A stretch of DNA of 64,000 bases from positions 1 to 64,000 of the forward strand of contig NZ_JACHNZ010000012.1 of NCBI RefSeq assembly GCF_014199685.1, given 5' to 3'. This document shows, one piece after another, positions 29,448 to 37,782 of the stretch. Under the pieces are notes generated by a model. The model was not told the origin of the DNA. It saw only the letters and a program-made list of their open reading frames with translations, and did no database searches. How positions within the stretch are numbered: position 1 is the stretch's first letter; each line of letters begins with the position of its first letter. The position numbers and the translations under genes were made by a program. The DNA is from Sphingosinicella soli (GTDB lineage: Bacteria > Pseudomonadota > Alphaproteobacteria > Sphingomonadales > Sphingomonadaceae).

Positions 29448-29476
29448 ATGTAGGAACAGCGCGCACGCCATACAAG
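29448..29476 (-). promoter_or_regulatory. Predicted heat-shock (RpoH) promoter of dnaK
   Basis: On the minus strand, CTTGTA (29476-29471) is followed by 16 nt and CCTACAT (29454-29448). This fits the alphaproteobacterial RpoH pattern (CTTG..., then CyTATnT) in all but one position of the -10. hrcA has the same -10 and the same spacing. The predicted leader is about 90 nt. Confidence 0.6.
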
Positions 29477-29606
29477 AGCGCGCAGCCGCAGCCGCTGCGA
29501 TTCCCGCGCCTATGAGGACGAGCTGCCGCATGGCGCAGCCCGCACCGAATGTGGCATGACACGCGCAAGCGGAACGATGGATTCGTCAGGCAAAGGATAC
29601 AGCAAC

Positions 29607-30122
29607 GTGGCGCGCACCGACAGAAACCTTGGAATTGCAGCCTATGCGGCAGCCCTGCTGCTGCTCGTGGCCGCAGCAGTCGGCGGTCGGGCGATGGCCG
29701 CCCCCCCCAATGCTGGCCCCAATGCGCCTGCCGTGAGCAACGCCTGGGTTCGGCTGCCCGTCGTTTCCGGGCGCCCGGCCGCCGCCTATGCGACGATCAC
29801 GGGCGGCGCGATGGCGGACCGGCTGATCGCCGTGGAAGGCCCCAAGCCCGCGCGGTTCGAGCTGCACACGACGAAGGCCGAAAACGGCGTGATGCGCATG
29901 CTCCCGCTCGTCGCGCTTCCCGTGAAGCCGGGCCAGAAGATCGCGATGAAACCGGGCGGCATGCACGTGATGGTGTTCGGCCTGCCCGCCACGAAACCCG
30001 ATTCGCGCGTGCCGCTGACCTTCGTGTTCGAAAAGGCCGGACGCGTCGCCGTCTCCGCGCACGCCATGAGCGCGACGGCGCCCGAGATGAAGGCCAAGGC
30101 CGGAGAGCATTCGCATCATTAG
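29607..30122 (+). CDS. Periplasmic copper chaperone PCu(A)C
   Basis: A 171-residue exported protein with the PCu(A)C domain. The copper site is made by His/Met residues in FELHTTKAENGVMRM and GGMHVMVFGLP, matching the H(M)...M...HxM pattern. The tail ends GEHSHH, a possible extra metal site. In relatives it helps load copper into cytochrome oxidase. I prefer the GTG at 29607, preceded by AAAGGA and beginning a signal peptide (ARTDRNLG..., cleavage near RAMA); ATG codons at 29556 and 29577 are alternatives. It is divergent from dnaK. Confidence 0.87.
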   Translation: MARTDRNLGIAAYAAALLLLVAAAVGGRAMAAPPNAGPNAPAVSNAWVRLPVVSGRPAAAYATITGGAMADRLIAVEGPKPARFELHTTKAENGVMRMLPLVALPVKPGQKIAMKPGGMHVMVFGLPATKPDSRVPLTFVFEKAGRVAVSAHAMSATAPEMKAKAGEHSHH

Positions 30123-30147
30123 AGCGCTGACCGACGGTGAACGCGCG

Positions 30148-30591
30148 ATGGCGCGCCGGGCGTTCGGCGACGCGATCGATCTTGCGCGCGTTTCCATCCG
30201 GCGGGCCAAATGGTGGTGGCTGCAACCGGCGTGGGTGGTGATGGCGCCCGACGGGCACATCTGGTTCCACCCCAACAACAGCGCATGGCGCGAGGATTTC
30301 AGCGAGGCCTCGCTGTTCCTGCAGGGACTGATCGTTCACGAGCTGGCGCACGTGTGGCAGCACCAGCAGGGCGTGAACCTGATCCTGAAACGCGGACCGC
30401 TGGCGCGCTACGACTATCTGCCGCTGAAGTCGGGCAAGGTTTTCCAAGACTACGGACTGGAACAGCAGGCCGAAATCGTTCGCGACGCCTACGTGAAGCG
30501 CATGGGCGGCGACGTACCGGGCACCCCGCCGCTCGCGACCTATGATGCGCTGCTGCCTTTTCGTGGGGCGGCGGGTCGAGGGATGGCGTGA
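30148..30591 (+). CDS. Vgr-related protein with HELAH zinc-peptidase motif
   Basis: A 147-residue protein with IVHELAHVWQHQ, an HExxH-type motif near residue 64, and LEQQAEIVRDAY further on, which could supply the third zinc ligand. Similar small proteins are annotated in sphingomonads as vgr-related or DUF4157-like. It could be a small metalloprotease, but no partner or signal peptide is evident. The true N-terminus may lie upstream, at a non-ATG codon (for example CTG 30127), because the in-frame LTDGE just before the ATG looks like protein. It begins about 26 bp after the copper chaperone gene. Confidence 0.7.
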   Translation: MARRAFGDAIDLARVSIRRAKWWWLQPAWVVMAPDGHIWFHPNNSAWREDFSEASLFLQGLIVHELAHVWQHQQGVNLILKRGPLARYDYLPLKSGKVFQDYGLEQQAEIVRDAYVKRMGGDVPGTPPLATYDALLPFRGAAGRGMA

Positions 30592-30627
30592 GGATTTGGG
30601 GGGGGGGCGGGATGCTGTTCCCGCAGG

Positions 30628-30706
30628 GTGCGTCCCTCGACTTCGCTCGGGATGAAAGCCCTTTATAGGCTACATTTGTCATCCCGAGCGAAGTCGAGCG
30701 ACGCAC
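30628..30706. repeat. Inverted repeat, 28-bp arms with one mismatch
   Basis: The left arm (30628-30655) begins GTGCGTCCCTCGACTTCGCT; the right arm (30679-30706) is its reverse complement apart from one base. The loop is 23 nt. Single arms of the same sequence are present at 23291 and 23627. It lies between convergent genes and could terminate both transcripts. A run of ten G (30598-30607) lies just before it. Confidence 0.95.
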
Positions 30707-30730
30707 AACCTGATGGCTCGCGGGGTCGAC

Positions 30731-31111
30731 CTAAACCGCGCGCACCCAGATCAGATCGTGGAAGAACTCGGCGCCGGAGCGGCTGGTTTCCGGCGGGGTG
30801 CGGAGCAGAAGCCGGCCTTCGCCGGTGGGGTCGAACTCCATGATGCGGCGGGTGAGCGTGGTGCCGACCCAGCGCGCGACCGTGGCGTGCTCGACGGCGT
30901 GGTGGATATCGTCGCCCTCGCGCCGCCAGCGGCCCGCATAGGCGATGACGAGCGGATGGCCGTCCACCTGCCGCGTGAGGATCGCGCTCATGTGACCTTC
31001 GGGATCATAGAAGATGCGCCCGCCCGCATCGAGCACGTAGGGATCGCCGTCGCGGAACTCGACCCACTGATCGAGTTGCCACACGCCGCAGATCGGATCG
31101 GGCGTTGTCAT
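30731..31111 (-). CDS. Lipocalin-like domain protein
   Basis: A 126-residue protein. The GVWQLDQW start and the alternating strand pattern through GRIFYDPEGHMSAIL, VIAYAGRW and TRRIMEFD fit the lipocalin-like domain (PF13924). Such proteins bind small ligands, but their roles are mostly unknown. It lacks a signal peptide, so it is probably cytoplasmic. It starts 4 bp after grpE, and so may belong to the hrcA-grpE heat-shock transcript. Confidence 0.78.
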   Translation of the reverse strand: MTTPDPICGVWQLDQWVEFRDGDPYVLDAGGRIFYDPEGHMSAILTRQVDGHPLVIAYAGRWRREGDDIHHAVEHATVARWVGTTLTRRIMEFDPTGEGRLLLRTPPETSRSGAEFFHDLIWVRAV

Positions 31112-31115
31112 CGGT

Positions 31116-31646
31116 TCATCCCGCCTTCGCGACAGTGACCATCGCGGGACGCAGCAGGCGCTCCTTGAGGACATAACCGGTTTGCAGCTCGGCAACGATG
31201 GTGCCGGGCTCGGCGCCTTCCTGCTCCACCTCCAGCATCGCCTGATGCCGGTTCGGATCGAGCTTCTGGCCGACGCTTTCGATGCGCGCGATACCGTGTT
31301 TGTCGAACGCCTTCAGGAGTTCCTTTTCCGTGATCTCGACACCCGACAGCAGCGGACTGGCCACGACATCGTCCTTGGCGGCGGCATCGAGCGCGCGGCG
31401 GAGGTTATCGGCAACGCCGAGCAGGTCGCGCGCGAAGCCCGTGACGGCATAGGCGACCGCGTCCGCCTTTTCACGTTCGAGACGGCGGCGCACGTTTTCC
31501 GTTTCCGCGACGGCGCGCAGCATGCGATCCTTCAGATCGGTGATCTCCGCGTCTTTTTCCGCCAGCGGGTCGGGCTCCGGCGTTTCCACCGGCTGCTCTG
31601 CGGCAGCGATATCCTCGGGGGTCAACTTTTCGTTTTCGTCAGTCAT
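31116..31646 (-). CDS. grpE: Nucleotide exchange factor GrpE
   Basis: A 176-residue GrpE. An acidic N-terminus and a long coiled coil (about 35-75, ENVRRRLEREK) are followed by the beta domain with HQAMLEVEQEGAEPGTIV and VLKERLLRPAMVTVAK. It releases ADP from DnaK. Its ATG overlaps the hrcA stop by 4 nt (ATGA), which indicates coupled expression from the upstream heat-shock promoter. Confidence 0.97.
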   Translation of the reverse strand: MTDENEKLTPEDIAAAEQPVETPEPDPLAEKDAEITDLKDRMLRAVAETENVRRRLEREKADAVAYAVTGFARDLLGVADNLRRALDAAAKDDVVASPLLSGVEITEKELLKAFDKHGIARIESVGQKLDPNRHQAMLEVEQEGAEPGTIVAELQTGYVLKERLLRPAMVTVAKAG

Positions 31647-32695
31647 CCTATCAGCCTGCTGAGGGTTCGGGCGGTATAATCCACCATGGGTACGATGCGT
31701 GCGTAGTTCAGACGCGTGGGGCCGATGACGCCCACGACGCCCACGATCCGCCCTTCCGCACCGCTATAGGGGGCGGCGATAACCGATGAGCCGGAGAGCG
31801 AGAAGAGCTTGTTTTCCGAGCCGATGAAGATTTTCATCGCCCGCGCCTCGCGCGCGTCATCGAGAACGCGCAGCATTTCGACCTTGTCGTCAAGATCGGC
31901 GAGCAGCGAACGCACGCGCTGAAGATCCGCCTCCGCCGCATCGTCGAGAAGATGCGACTGGCCGCGCACGATGAGCACCGAGCGATCCGCATCGTCCGCC
32001 GACCAGCTCGCGATGCCGCGCGCGATGAGATCGTGCGTGGCGCTGTCGATCAGCGCGCGTTCGGTTTCGATCTCGCGCTGCAGCCGCGTGGTGGCGTCGG
32101 CAAGCGTTCCGCCCGCAAGGCGCGCGGTCAGATAGTTCCCGGCTTCGACGAGCGCGGCGGAAGACACGGGATATTCCAGATCGACGATGCGATTCTCGAC
32201 CGTGCCGTCGTCGGCCACGAGGATCGCGAGGATGCGCGTGGGCGACAAGGCCGTGAAGCTCGCCTGGCGCAGCACGCGCTCGGTGCGCGGCACCATGACC
32301 ACCGCCGCGCAGGACGAGAGCCCGGAAAGCACCGCCGTCGCGCGGGAAAGCACGTCTTCGACGACGCGGTCCGATGCGGTGAGCCCCGCCTCGATGGCGG
32401 CGCGCTCCTCCGCGCCCGCCTCGCTTGCCTGCATCATGCCGTCAACGAACAGGCGCAGGCCGAAATCGGTGGGAATGCGCCCCGCCGACGTGTGCGGGCT
32501 GCCGAGCAGGCCGCCGCGTTCCAGATCGTGCAGCACCGAGCGGATCGATGCGGGCGACAGGCCGAGACTGTCCGGGCGGGTCGCAAGCGTCTTCGACCCC
32601 ACCGGCGTGCCCGACGTGATATATTCCTCGACGACCTGCCGGAACACGGCGCGGGCGCGATCGGATAGCTCTGTTATGGTCGGGCCGCTTGTCAT
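31643..32695 (-). CDS. hrcA: Heat-inducible transcription repressor HrcA
   Basis: A 350-residue HrcA. An N-terminal winged helix (ELSDRARAVFRQVVEEYITSG, PVGSKTL) is followed by a GAF-like inducer domain; SPHTSAGRIPT is the conserved linker motif. HrcA usually represses groESL and dnaK via the CIRCE operator. I did not see a CIRCE element in this window, so its targets may be elsewhere. A predicted RpoH promoter ends 9 nt before its ATG and no Shine-Dalgarno is present at normal distance, so the mRNA may be leaderless. It is divergent from rph. Confidence 0.95.
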   Translation of the reverse strand: MTSGPTITELSDRARAVFRQVVEEYITSGTPVGSKTLATRPDSLGLSPASIRSVLHDLERGGLLGSPHTSAGRIPTDFGLRLFVDGMMQASEAGAEERAAIEAGLTASDRVVEDVLSRATAVLSGLSSCAAVVMVPRTERVLRQASFTALSPTRILAILVADDGTVENRIVDLEYPVSSAALVEAGNYLTARLAGGTLADATTRLQREIETERALIDSATHDLIARGIASWSADDADRSVLIVRGQSHLLDDAAEADLQRVRSLLADLDDKVEMLRVLDDAREARAMKIFIGSENKLFSLSGSSVIAAPYSGAEGRIVGVVGVIGPTRLNYARIVPMVDYTARTLSRLIG

Positions 32696-32704
32696 CGCGC
32701 TGGA

Positions 32705-32733
32705 ATGTAGGGTGGCGGCGGCCTCCTCTCAAG
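32705..32733 (-). promoter_or_regulatory. Predicted heat-shock (RpoH) promoter of hrcA-grpE
   Basis: On the minus strand, CTTGAG (32733-32728), 16 nt, then CCTACAT (32711-32705). The -10 and spacing equal those of the dnaK candidate. Only 9 nt separate the -10 from the hrcA ATG, so transcription would start at or next to the start codon. Confidence 0.6.
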
Positions 32734-32802
32734 TGATCTGGACCCACGCACCCCAAGCCGGTACACGGCGCGGCACATACCATTCCCCGCACAGGAGTTT
32801 TC

Positions 32803-33519
32803 ATGCGACCTTCCGGCCGCGCGCCCGACGAGATGCGCACCATCGAAATGATCCCCGGCTTTTCCCGCCACGCCGAAGGATCGTGCCTCGTGAAGTTCGG
32901 CGATACGCACGTGCTGGTGACGGCGAGCCTGGAAGAGCGCGTGCCGCCGTTCCTGCGCGGCAAGGGCGAAGGCTGGGTGACGGCCGAATACGGCATGCTG
33001 CCCCGCGCCACGCACACGCGCGGATCGCGCGAGGCGGCGAAGGGCAAGCAATCCGGCCGCACTCAGGAAATCCAGCGGCTGATCGGGCGTTCGCTGCGCA
33101 CGGTCGTGGACATGAAGGCGCTCGGCGAGCGGCAGATCACCATCGACTGCGACGTGCTGCAGGCCGACGGCGGCACGCGCACGGCGGCGATTTCGGGCGC
33201 GTGGGTGGCGCTGCGCATCGCGATCGACAAATTGATGGCGGACGGAGTGCTGACGGTCGACCCCATTCGCGCGCAGGTCGGCGCGATCAGTTGCGGCGTC
33301 TACGAGGGTACGGCGGTGCTCGACCTCGACTACCCGGAAGATTCCGCCGCCGAGACCGACGCCAACTTCGTGATGACCGACAAGGGCGGCATCGTGGAAG
33401 TGCAGGCCACGGCGGAGCGCGATCCGTTCGACGAGGAGACGCTGCTGCGCATGATGCGCCTCGCGCGGATCGGCTGCGGCAAGATCTACGCGGCGCAGGC
33501 GAAGGCGACGGGACGCTAG
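32803..33519 (+). CDS. rph: Ribonuclease PH
   Basis: A 238-residue phosphorolytic exoribonuclease. The start [43 protein letters not shown] and [16 protein letters not shown] are the classic RNase PH segments. It trims tRNA 3' ends. It is followed 4 bp later by rdgB, a common pairing, and lies divergent from hrcA. Confidence 0.97.
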   Translation: MRPSGRAPDEMRTIEMIPGFSRHAEGSCLVKFGDTHVLVTASLEERVPPFLRGKGEGWVTAEYGMLPRATHTRGSREAAKGKQSGRTQEIQRLIGRSLRTVVDMKALGERQITIDCDVLQADGGTRTAAISGAWVALRIAIDKLMADGVLTVDPIRAQVGAISCGVYEGTAVLDLDYPEDSAAETDANFVMTDKGGIVEVQATAERDPFDEETLLRMMRLARIGCGKIYAAQAKATGR

Positions 33520-33523
33520 ACCC

Positions 33524-34120
33524 GTGGCGCGGACGCTCCTCCCCGGCACGCTGATCGTGGCGAGTCACAACCCCGGCAAGGTGCGGGAAATCCGTGATCT
33601 GCTGGCGCCCTTCGGCATCGCGCCCGTATCGGCGGGCGATGCGGGGCTGCCGGAGCCGGACGAGACGGAAACGACGTTTCGCGGCAATGCCGAGCTGAAA
33701 GCGCTCGCCGCCGCGCGCGGATCGGGGCTTCCGGCGCTGGCCGACGATTCGGGGCTGAGCGTTCACGCGCTCGGCGGCGATCCGGGCATCTATTCGGCGC
33801 GCTGGGCGGGACCGGAGAAGGACTTCGGCCTCGCGATGCGCAAGGTGCACGAGGCGCTCGGCGATGCCGGGGACCGCGGCGCGCACTTCACCTGCGCGCT
33901 GTCGCTGGCGTGGCCGGACGGGCACGTCGAAACCTTCGAAGGCCATGTCCACGGCGCGCTCGTGTGGCCGCCGCGCGGCGAGAAGGGCTTCGGCTACGAC
34001 CCCATGTTCGTGCCCGAAGGACACGACATCAGCTTCGGCGAGATGGCGCCGGACGCCAAGCACGCGATGAGCCACCGCGCGCGCGCGTTCACCCAATTGG
34101 TTGAGGCATGCCTGAAATAG
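33524..34120 (+). CDS. rdgB: XTP/dITP diphosphatase (RdgB/HAM1 family)
   Basis: A 198-residue nucleotide pyrophosphatase that removes non-canonical purine triphosphates. [26 protein letters not shown] and [12 protein letters not shown] are hallmark segments. The start is a GTG at 33524, just after rph. The 3' end overlaps hemW by 13 nt. The order rph-rdgB-hemW is typical of alphaproteobacteria. Confidence 0.96.
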   Translation: MARTLLPGTLIVASHNPGKVREIRDLLAPFGIAPVSAGDAGLPEPDETETTFRGNAELKALAAARGSGLPALADDSGLSVHALGGDPGIYSARWAGPEKDFGLAMRKVHEALGDAGDRGAHFTCALSLAWPDGHVETFEGHVHGALVWPPRGEKGFGYDPMFVPEGHDISFGEMAPDAKHAMSHRARAFTQLVEACLK

Positions 34121-35235
34121 CAGGGCCGCTCGCGCTTTACGTCCACTGGCCGTTCTGCGTCTCCAAATGCCCGTACTGCGACTTCAACAGCCACGTGCGC
34201 GAGCGCGTGGACGAAGCGGCGTGGCGCGACGCGCTGATCGCCGACATGGAATACGAGGCGCGCCTGACACCCGCGCGGCGGCTTTCGAGCCTGTTCTTCG
34301 GCGGCGGCACGCCTTCGCTGATGTCGCCCGCAACCGTGGCCGCGATCATCGATGCCGCCGACCGTCTGTGGGGCTTCGAGAACGCCGAGATCACGCTGGA
34401 GGCGAACCCTTCGAGCGTCGAGGCGGAGCGGTTCGCGGGCTTCGCGGCGGCGGGCGTGAACCGCGTGTCGCTGGGGCTGCAGGCGCTCGATGACACGGCA
34501 CTGAAGGCGCTGGGCCGCGCGCACGATCTTGACGAAGGGTTTGCCGCGCTGGGCGTGGCGCAGCGGCATTTCCCGCGCGTGAGCTTCGATCTCATCTACG
34601 CGCGCGAGGGGCAGACGCCCGGCGAATGGGAGGCCGAACTGTCGCGCGCGCTGGCGTTCGGCACCGAGCATCTGTCGCTCTACCAGCTGACCATCGAACC
34701 GGGCACGGCGTTCGCGACGCGCGCGCGGCTGGGGCGGCTGAGCCTGCCGGAAGAAGACGCCTCGCTCGGCATGTTCGAGATGACGCGCGCGATGACGGCC
34801 GCGGCGGGGCTGCCCGCCTACGAGGTTTCGAACCACGCGCGGCCGGGCGCGGAAAGCCGCCACAACCTCACCTACTGGCGCTACGGCGACTACGCGGGCG
34901 TCGGCCCCGGCGCGCACGGGCGGCGCGGCGGCATGGCGACACTGCGGACGCGGCTGCCCGAAGCGTGGCTGAAATCGGCGGTCGCGAGCGAAACGCCGCT
35001 CGACGGGCCAACCCGCGCCGACGAGGCGCTGATGATGGGGCTGCGGCTGCTTGAGGGTATCGATGAGGCGGTGTTTGCCGAGCGCACGGGGGTCGGGCTC
35101 GGCGATGTCGTCAGCGATGCGGGCCTCGAGGAGACCACGCGGCTTGGGCTCGTCGTCTGGGGAAATGGGCGTTTGCGGCTGACCGACAAGGGCCAGCCGC
35201 TGCTCAACGCCGTGGTTTCAAGGTTGCTGACATAG
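34108..35235 (+). CDS. hemW: Radical SAM protein HemW (heme chaperone)
   Basis: A 375-residue radical SAM protein with the [15 protein letters not shown] cluster motif (CxxxCxxC) near residue 17, [10 protein letters not shown], the [10 protein letters not shown] block, and a C-terminal HemN-like extension. Proteins of this branch bind heme and act as heme chaperones rather than as coproporphyrinogen oxidases. It overlaps rdgB by 13 nt. The next gene on the opposite strand ends about 10 bp after its stop. Confidence 0.93.
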   Translation: MPEIAGPLALYVHWPFCVSKCPYCDFNSHVRERVDEAAWRDALIADMEYEARLTPARRLSSLFFGGGTPSLMSPATVAAIIDAADRLWGFENAEITLEANPSSVEAERFAGFAAAGVNRVSLGLQALDDTALKALGRAHDLDEGFAALGVAQRHFPRVSFDLIYAREGQTPGEWEAELSRALAFGTEHLSLYQLTIEPGTAFATRARLGRLSLPEEDASLGMFEMTRAMTAAAGLPAYEVSNHARPGAESRHNLTYWRYGDYAGVGPGAHGRRGGMATLRTRLPEAWLKSAVASETPLDGPTRADEALMMGLRLLEGIDEAVFAERTGVGLGDVVSDAGLEETTRLGLVVWGNGRLRLTDKGQPLLNAVVSRLLT

Positions 35236-35245
35236 GCAGGGTGCG

Positions 35246-36523
35246 TCAGGCCCCCGGACGCTTCGCGAAGGTGCGCGGCGCGGGGGAGACGACGGTGGCG
35301 CCCGAGGCGCCCACCTGCCCCACTTCGAGGCCGCGATCGGCGATGCCCGATGCGCCGAAGCGGAAGATGCCGTCCACGCCCGCGAAGCCGTCCGAATCGC
35401 GCAGGCGGGCTTCGGGGAAGCTGGAGCCGATCGTCCAATCACCCGCGATGGCGTTCACCAGCAGCACCGAATCGTAGCCGAGGCTGGCGAGCCGCGACGG
35501 CGCGCCGCCGAACTTCGCACGGTAGCGCGAGGCGAGCTGCTGGAACCGCGTGTCGGGCACGCTGGCGTACCAGGCGCCGTGCAGACCCTGCACGCTGCGG
35601 ATGCCCGGCTCGGCGTTCCAGAGTTCGGGGCCGAGGTAGCGGACCTTGCCCGGCCCCGCGCCATATTGCGTGAGCGGGCCGAGGAAGGCGGACGCGATCT
35701 GGCTGCCGTCCGCGATCAGCAGCGCCTGGAAGGAGACCGGCCCGAGCCGTTCCTGAACGGGCGCAACCGTGCCGTCGGCGCGAACGATGCCGCCCTGGCT
35801 CGCCCGCGCAACGCGCGCTTCATAGTCCGTAAGGCGGCGGACGGCGGCCTGCAGCTTGGCGCGCGAGCGCTCGTAGGTTTCCACCGCCGTGACCTTGCCG
35901 CCTGCATCGCGCACCGCGCGCAGCATCGCGCCCGACGCGCGCTGGCCGTAGTTGCCTGCGGGCACGAGCGCCCCGAAGCGCTCGACGCCCTGCGCGCGCG
36001 CGTAGCGCACGACGCGGTCGATCGACTGATCGGGCTGGTAGCCGAGGATATAGACGCCGTTTCCGGCGACAGTGGCGTCGTTCGAATAGGAGATGATGGG
36101 AATGCCCGCCGCCTTGGCGACGCCGCGAACAGCGGTGACATCGGGCGCGAGCAGCGGCCCGAGGAAGAGCTTGTTGCCCTCCGCCACCGCGCGGCGCGCC
36201 GCCGCCGCCGCACCGGGCGCGGTATCATAAACGGTGAGCTTGATGTTCGTGGCCTTCACATCGAGCAGCGCCATGTTGGCGGCGTTCGCGAGCGACTGGC
36301 CGACGCGCGCGGTGCTGCCCGACATCGGCAGCAACAGCGCGACGCGGTTCTGCGGAATTTCCCTGGGCGCTTCCACGGTCGGCGGCGGCGGCGGCGGCGC
36401 CTCGACTTCCGGCGCTTTCTGCACGGTTTGCGTACATGCGGCGGCGGCAAGCGCCGCAAGCGGCAGCAGCGTTTGCTTCAAGCCCGAAAAACAGCGATTC
36501 CAAAATCGCCCGCGTCGCTCCAT
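35246..36523 (-). CDS. Penicillin-binding protein activator (LpoA/LppC-like) lipoprotein
   Basis: A 425-residue lipoprotein. After a basic start (MERRGRFW) there is a hydrophobic signal with a lipobox-like LAAAAC, then a short Pro-rich spacer (VEAPPPPPPTVEAP) and a periplasmic-binding-protein fold of the LpoA/LppC family (VALLLPMSGSTARVGQSLANAANMAL near its start). Such proteins reach through the peptidoglycan to activate PBPs. The longer open frame includes an ATG at 36544 that overlaps the rsmI start; the ATG at 36523 is preferred. It is divergent from rsmI. Confidence 0.87.
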   Translation of the reverse strand: MERRGRFWNRCFSGLKQTLLPLAALAAAACTQTVQKAPEVEAPPPPPPTVEAPREIPQNRVALLLPMSGSTARVGQSLANAANMALLDVKATNIKLTVYDTAPGAAAAARRAVAEGNKLFLGPLLAPDVTAVRGVAKAAGIPIISYSNDATVAGNGVYILGYQPDQSIDRVVRYARAQGVERFGALVPAGNYGQRASGAMLRAVRDAGGKVTAVETYERSRAKLQAAVRRLTDYEARVARASQGGIVRADGTVAPVQERLGPVSFQALLIADGSQIASAFLGPLTQYGAGPGKVRYLGPELWNAEPGIRSVQGLHGAWYASVPDTRFQQLASRYRAKFGGAPSRLASLGYDSVLLVNAIAGDWTIGSSFPEARLRDSDGFAGVDGIFRFGASGIADRGLEVGQVGASGATVVSPAPRTFAKRPGA

Positions 36524-36536
36524 GCTGTAGATCGAC

Positions 36537-37391
36537 ATGTCCATGGCACCCTTACCCCTTGATCTGGAACCCGGCCTTTACATCGTGGCGACGCCCATCG
36601 GCAACCTGGGCGACATCACGCTGCGCGCCGCCGACGTGCTGAGGGCCGCCGGCTTAATCGCCGCTGAAGATACGCGAGTGACAGCAAAGCTGCTTGCGCG
36701 CATCGGCAGCGACCGCCCGATGGTGCCCTACCACGACCATAGTGACAGCCGTGCGCGTGCGCGGCTGCTGGAACGCATGCGAAACGATTCGGTCGCGCTG
36801 GTCAGCGACGCGGGCACGCCGCTGATCTCCGATCCCGGCTTCAAGCTGGTGCGCGAGGCGCGCGCGCAGCACATACCGGTCACGACGATTCCCGGGCCGT
36901 GCGCGGCGATTGCTGCGCTGACGCTGGCGGCGCTTCCCACCGACCGTTTCCTGTTTGCCGGGTTCGTTCCCGCCAAGGCGAAGGCGGCGGCGGATACGAT
37001 CGCCGAACTCGCCGGGCTCGACGCCACGCTGGTGTTCTACGAATCCGGAAGCCGGCTCGGGCGAACGCTCGCAGCCTTGAAGGCAGGGCTCGGCGACCGG
37101 CCCGCAGCCGTTGCGCGCGAGATCACCAAGGCGTTCGAGGAAACCGTGACGGGCACGCTCGGCGACCTTGCCGCGCGCTACGCGGACGCGCCGCCCAAGG
37201 GCGAAATCGTGATCGTCGTCGGCCCGCCCGAACCGGCCGCGCCGGCGGATGCCGAGACGCTCGACGCGGCGCTTGCCGCCGCGATGGACGCGCAGCCGCT
37301 GAAAACCGCCGTTGCCGAGGTGAGCGCCGCGCTCGGCCTCCCCCGCAAGCAGGTCTATGCCCGCGCGCTCGAACTGCGCGGGGCGCAGTGA
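36537..37391 (+). CDS. rsmI: 16S rRNA (cytidine(1402)-2'-O)-methyltransferase RsmI
   Basis: A 284-residue tetrapyrrole-methylase-fold enzyme. YIVATPIGNLGDITLRA, EDTRVTAKLL, DAGTPLISDPG and VTTIPGPCAAIAALT are its signatures. It methylates the 2'-O of C1402 in the decoding site. Two ATGs (36537 and 36543) are possible. The yraN gene starts inside its stop (GTGA overlap). The pairing rsmI-yraN with a divergent LpoA-type gene mirrors the usual arrangement in proteobacteria. Confidence 0.95.
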   Translation: MSMAPLPLDLEPGLYIVATPIGNLGDITLRAADVLRAAGLIAAEDTRVTAKLLARIGSDRPMVPYHDHSDSRARARLLERMRNDSVALVSDAGTPLISDPGFKLVREARAQHIPVTTIPGPCAAIAALTLAALPTDRFLFAGFVPAKAKAAADTIAELAGLDATLVFYESGSRLGRTLAALKAGLGDRPAAVAREITKAFEETVTGTLGDLAARYADAPPKGEIVIVVGPPEPAAPADAETLDAALAAAMDAQPLKTAVAEVSAALGLPRKQVYARALELRGAQ

Positions 37392-37747
37392 AGCGGCAGG
37401 CGGCCGAACGGCACGGCCGCCGCGCCGAACGCATCGCCGCGCTGTGGCTGAAACTGAAAGGCTACCGCATCCTCGGGCAGCGCATCCGCACACCGGCGGG
37501 CGAAATCGATATCGTGGCGCGGCGCGGCCGCCTGCTGGCGTTTGTGGAAGTGAAAGCGCGCAACAGCGATCTGGATGCGTCCGCCGCGCTGGAGCCCGCG
37601 CGGCTGCGGCGGGTTACGCGCGCGGCCAATCTCGTGCTCGGCCGCTACATCGCGGGCTGCGACGGCGCGCGCATCGATGCGCTGGTGATTTCGAAGGGCC
37701 GCCTGCCCCGCCACTTCGAAGGCGTGGTCGACGGCGATTGGGCTTAG
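37388..37747 (+). CDS. YraN/UPF0102 family protein
   Basis: A 119-residue protein of the endonuclease-like YraN family. GEIDIVARRGRLLAFVEVKAR is the D-E-K core of a PD-(D/E)XK fold. The start is a GTG at 37388 in the rsmI stop (GTGA overlap). The role is unknown, perhaps in DNA metabolism or recombination. Confidence 0.9.
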   Translation: MKRQAAERHGRRAERIAALWLKLKGYRILGQRIRTPAGEIDIVARRGRLLAFVEVKARNSDLDASAALEPARLRRVTRAANLVLGRYIAGCDGARIDALVISKGRLPRHFEGVVDGDWA

Positions 37748-37782
37748 CTGCTAGAGGGCCGTTCGAATCGAAGGGATTTTCC

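Noticed and set aside
30598-30607. A run of ten G
   Set aside because: It lies outside any gene and may be a sequencing artefact; not called as a feature.
32696-32802. Looked for a CIRCE operator between hrcA and rph
   Set aside because: No TTAGCACTC/GAGTGCTAA-like pair was found; the region has an RpoH-like promoter instead.
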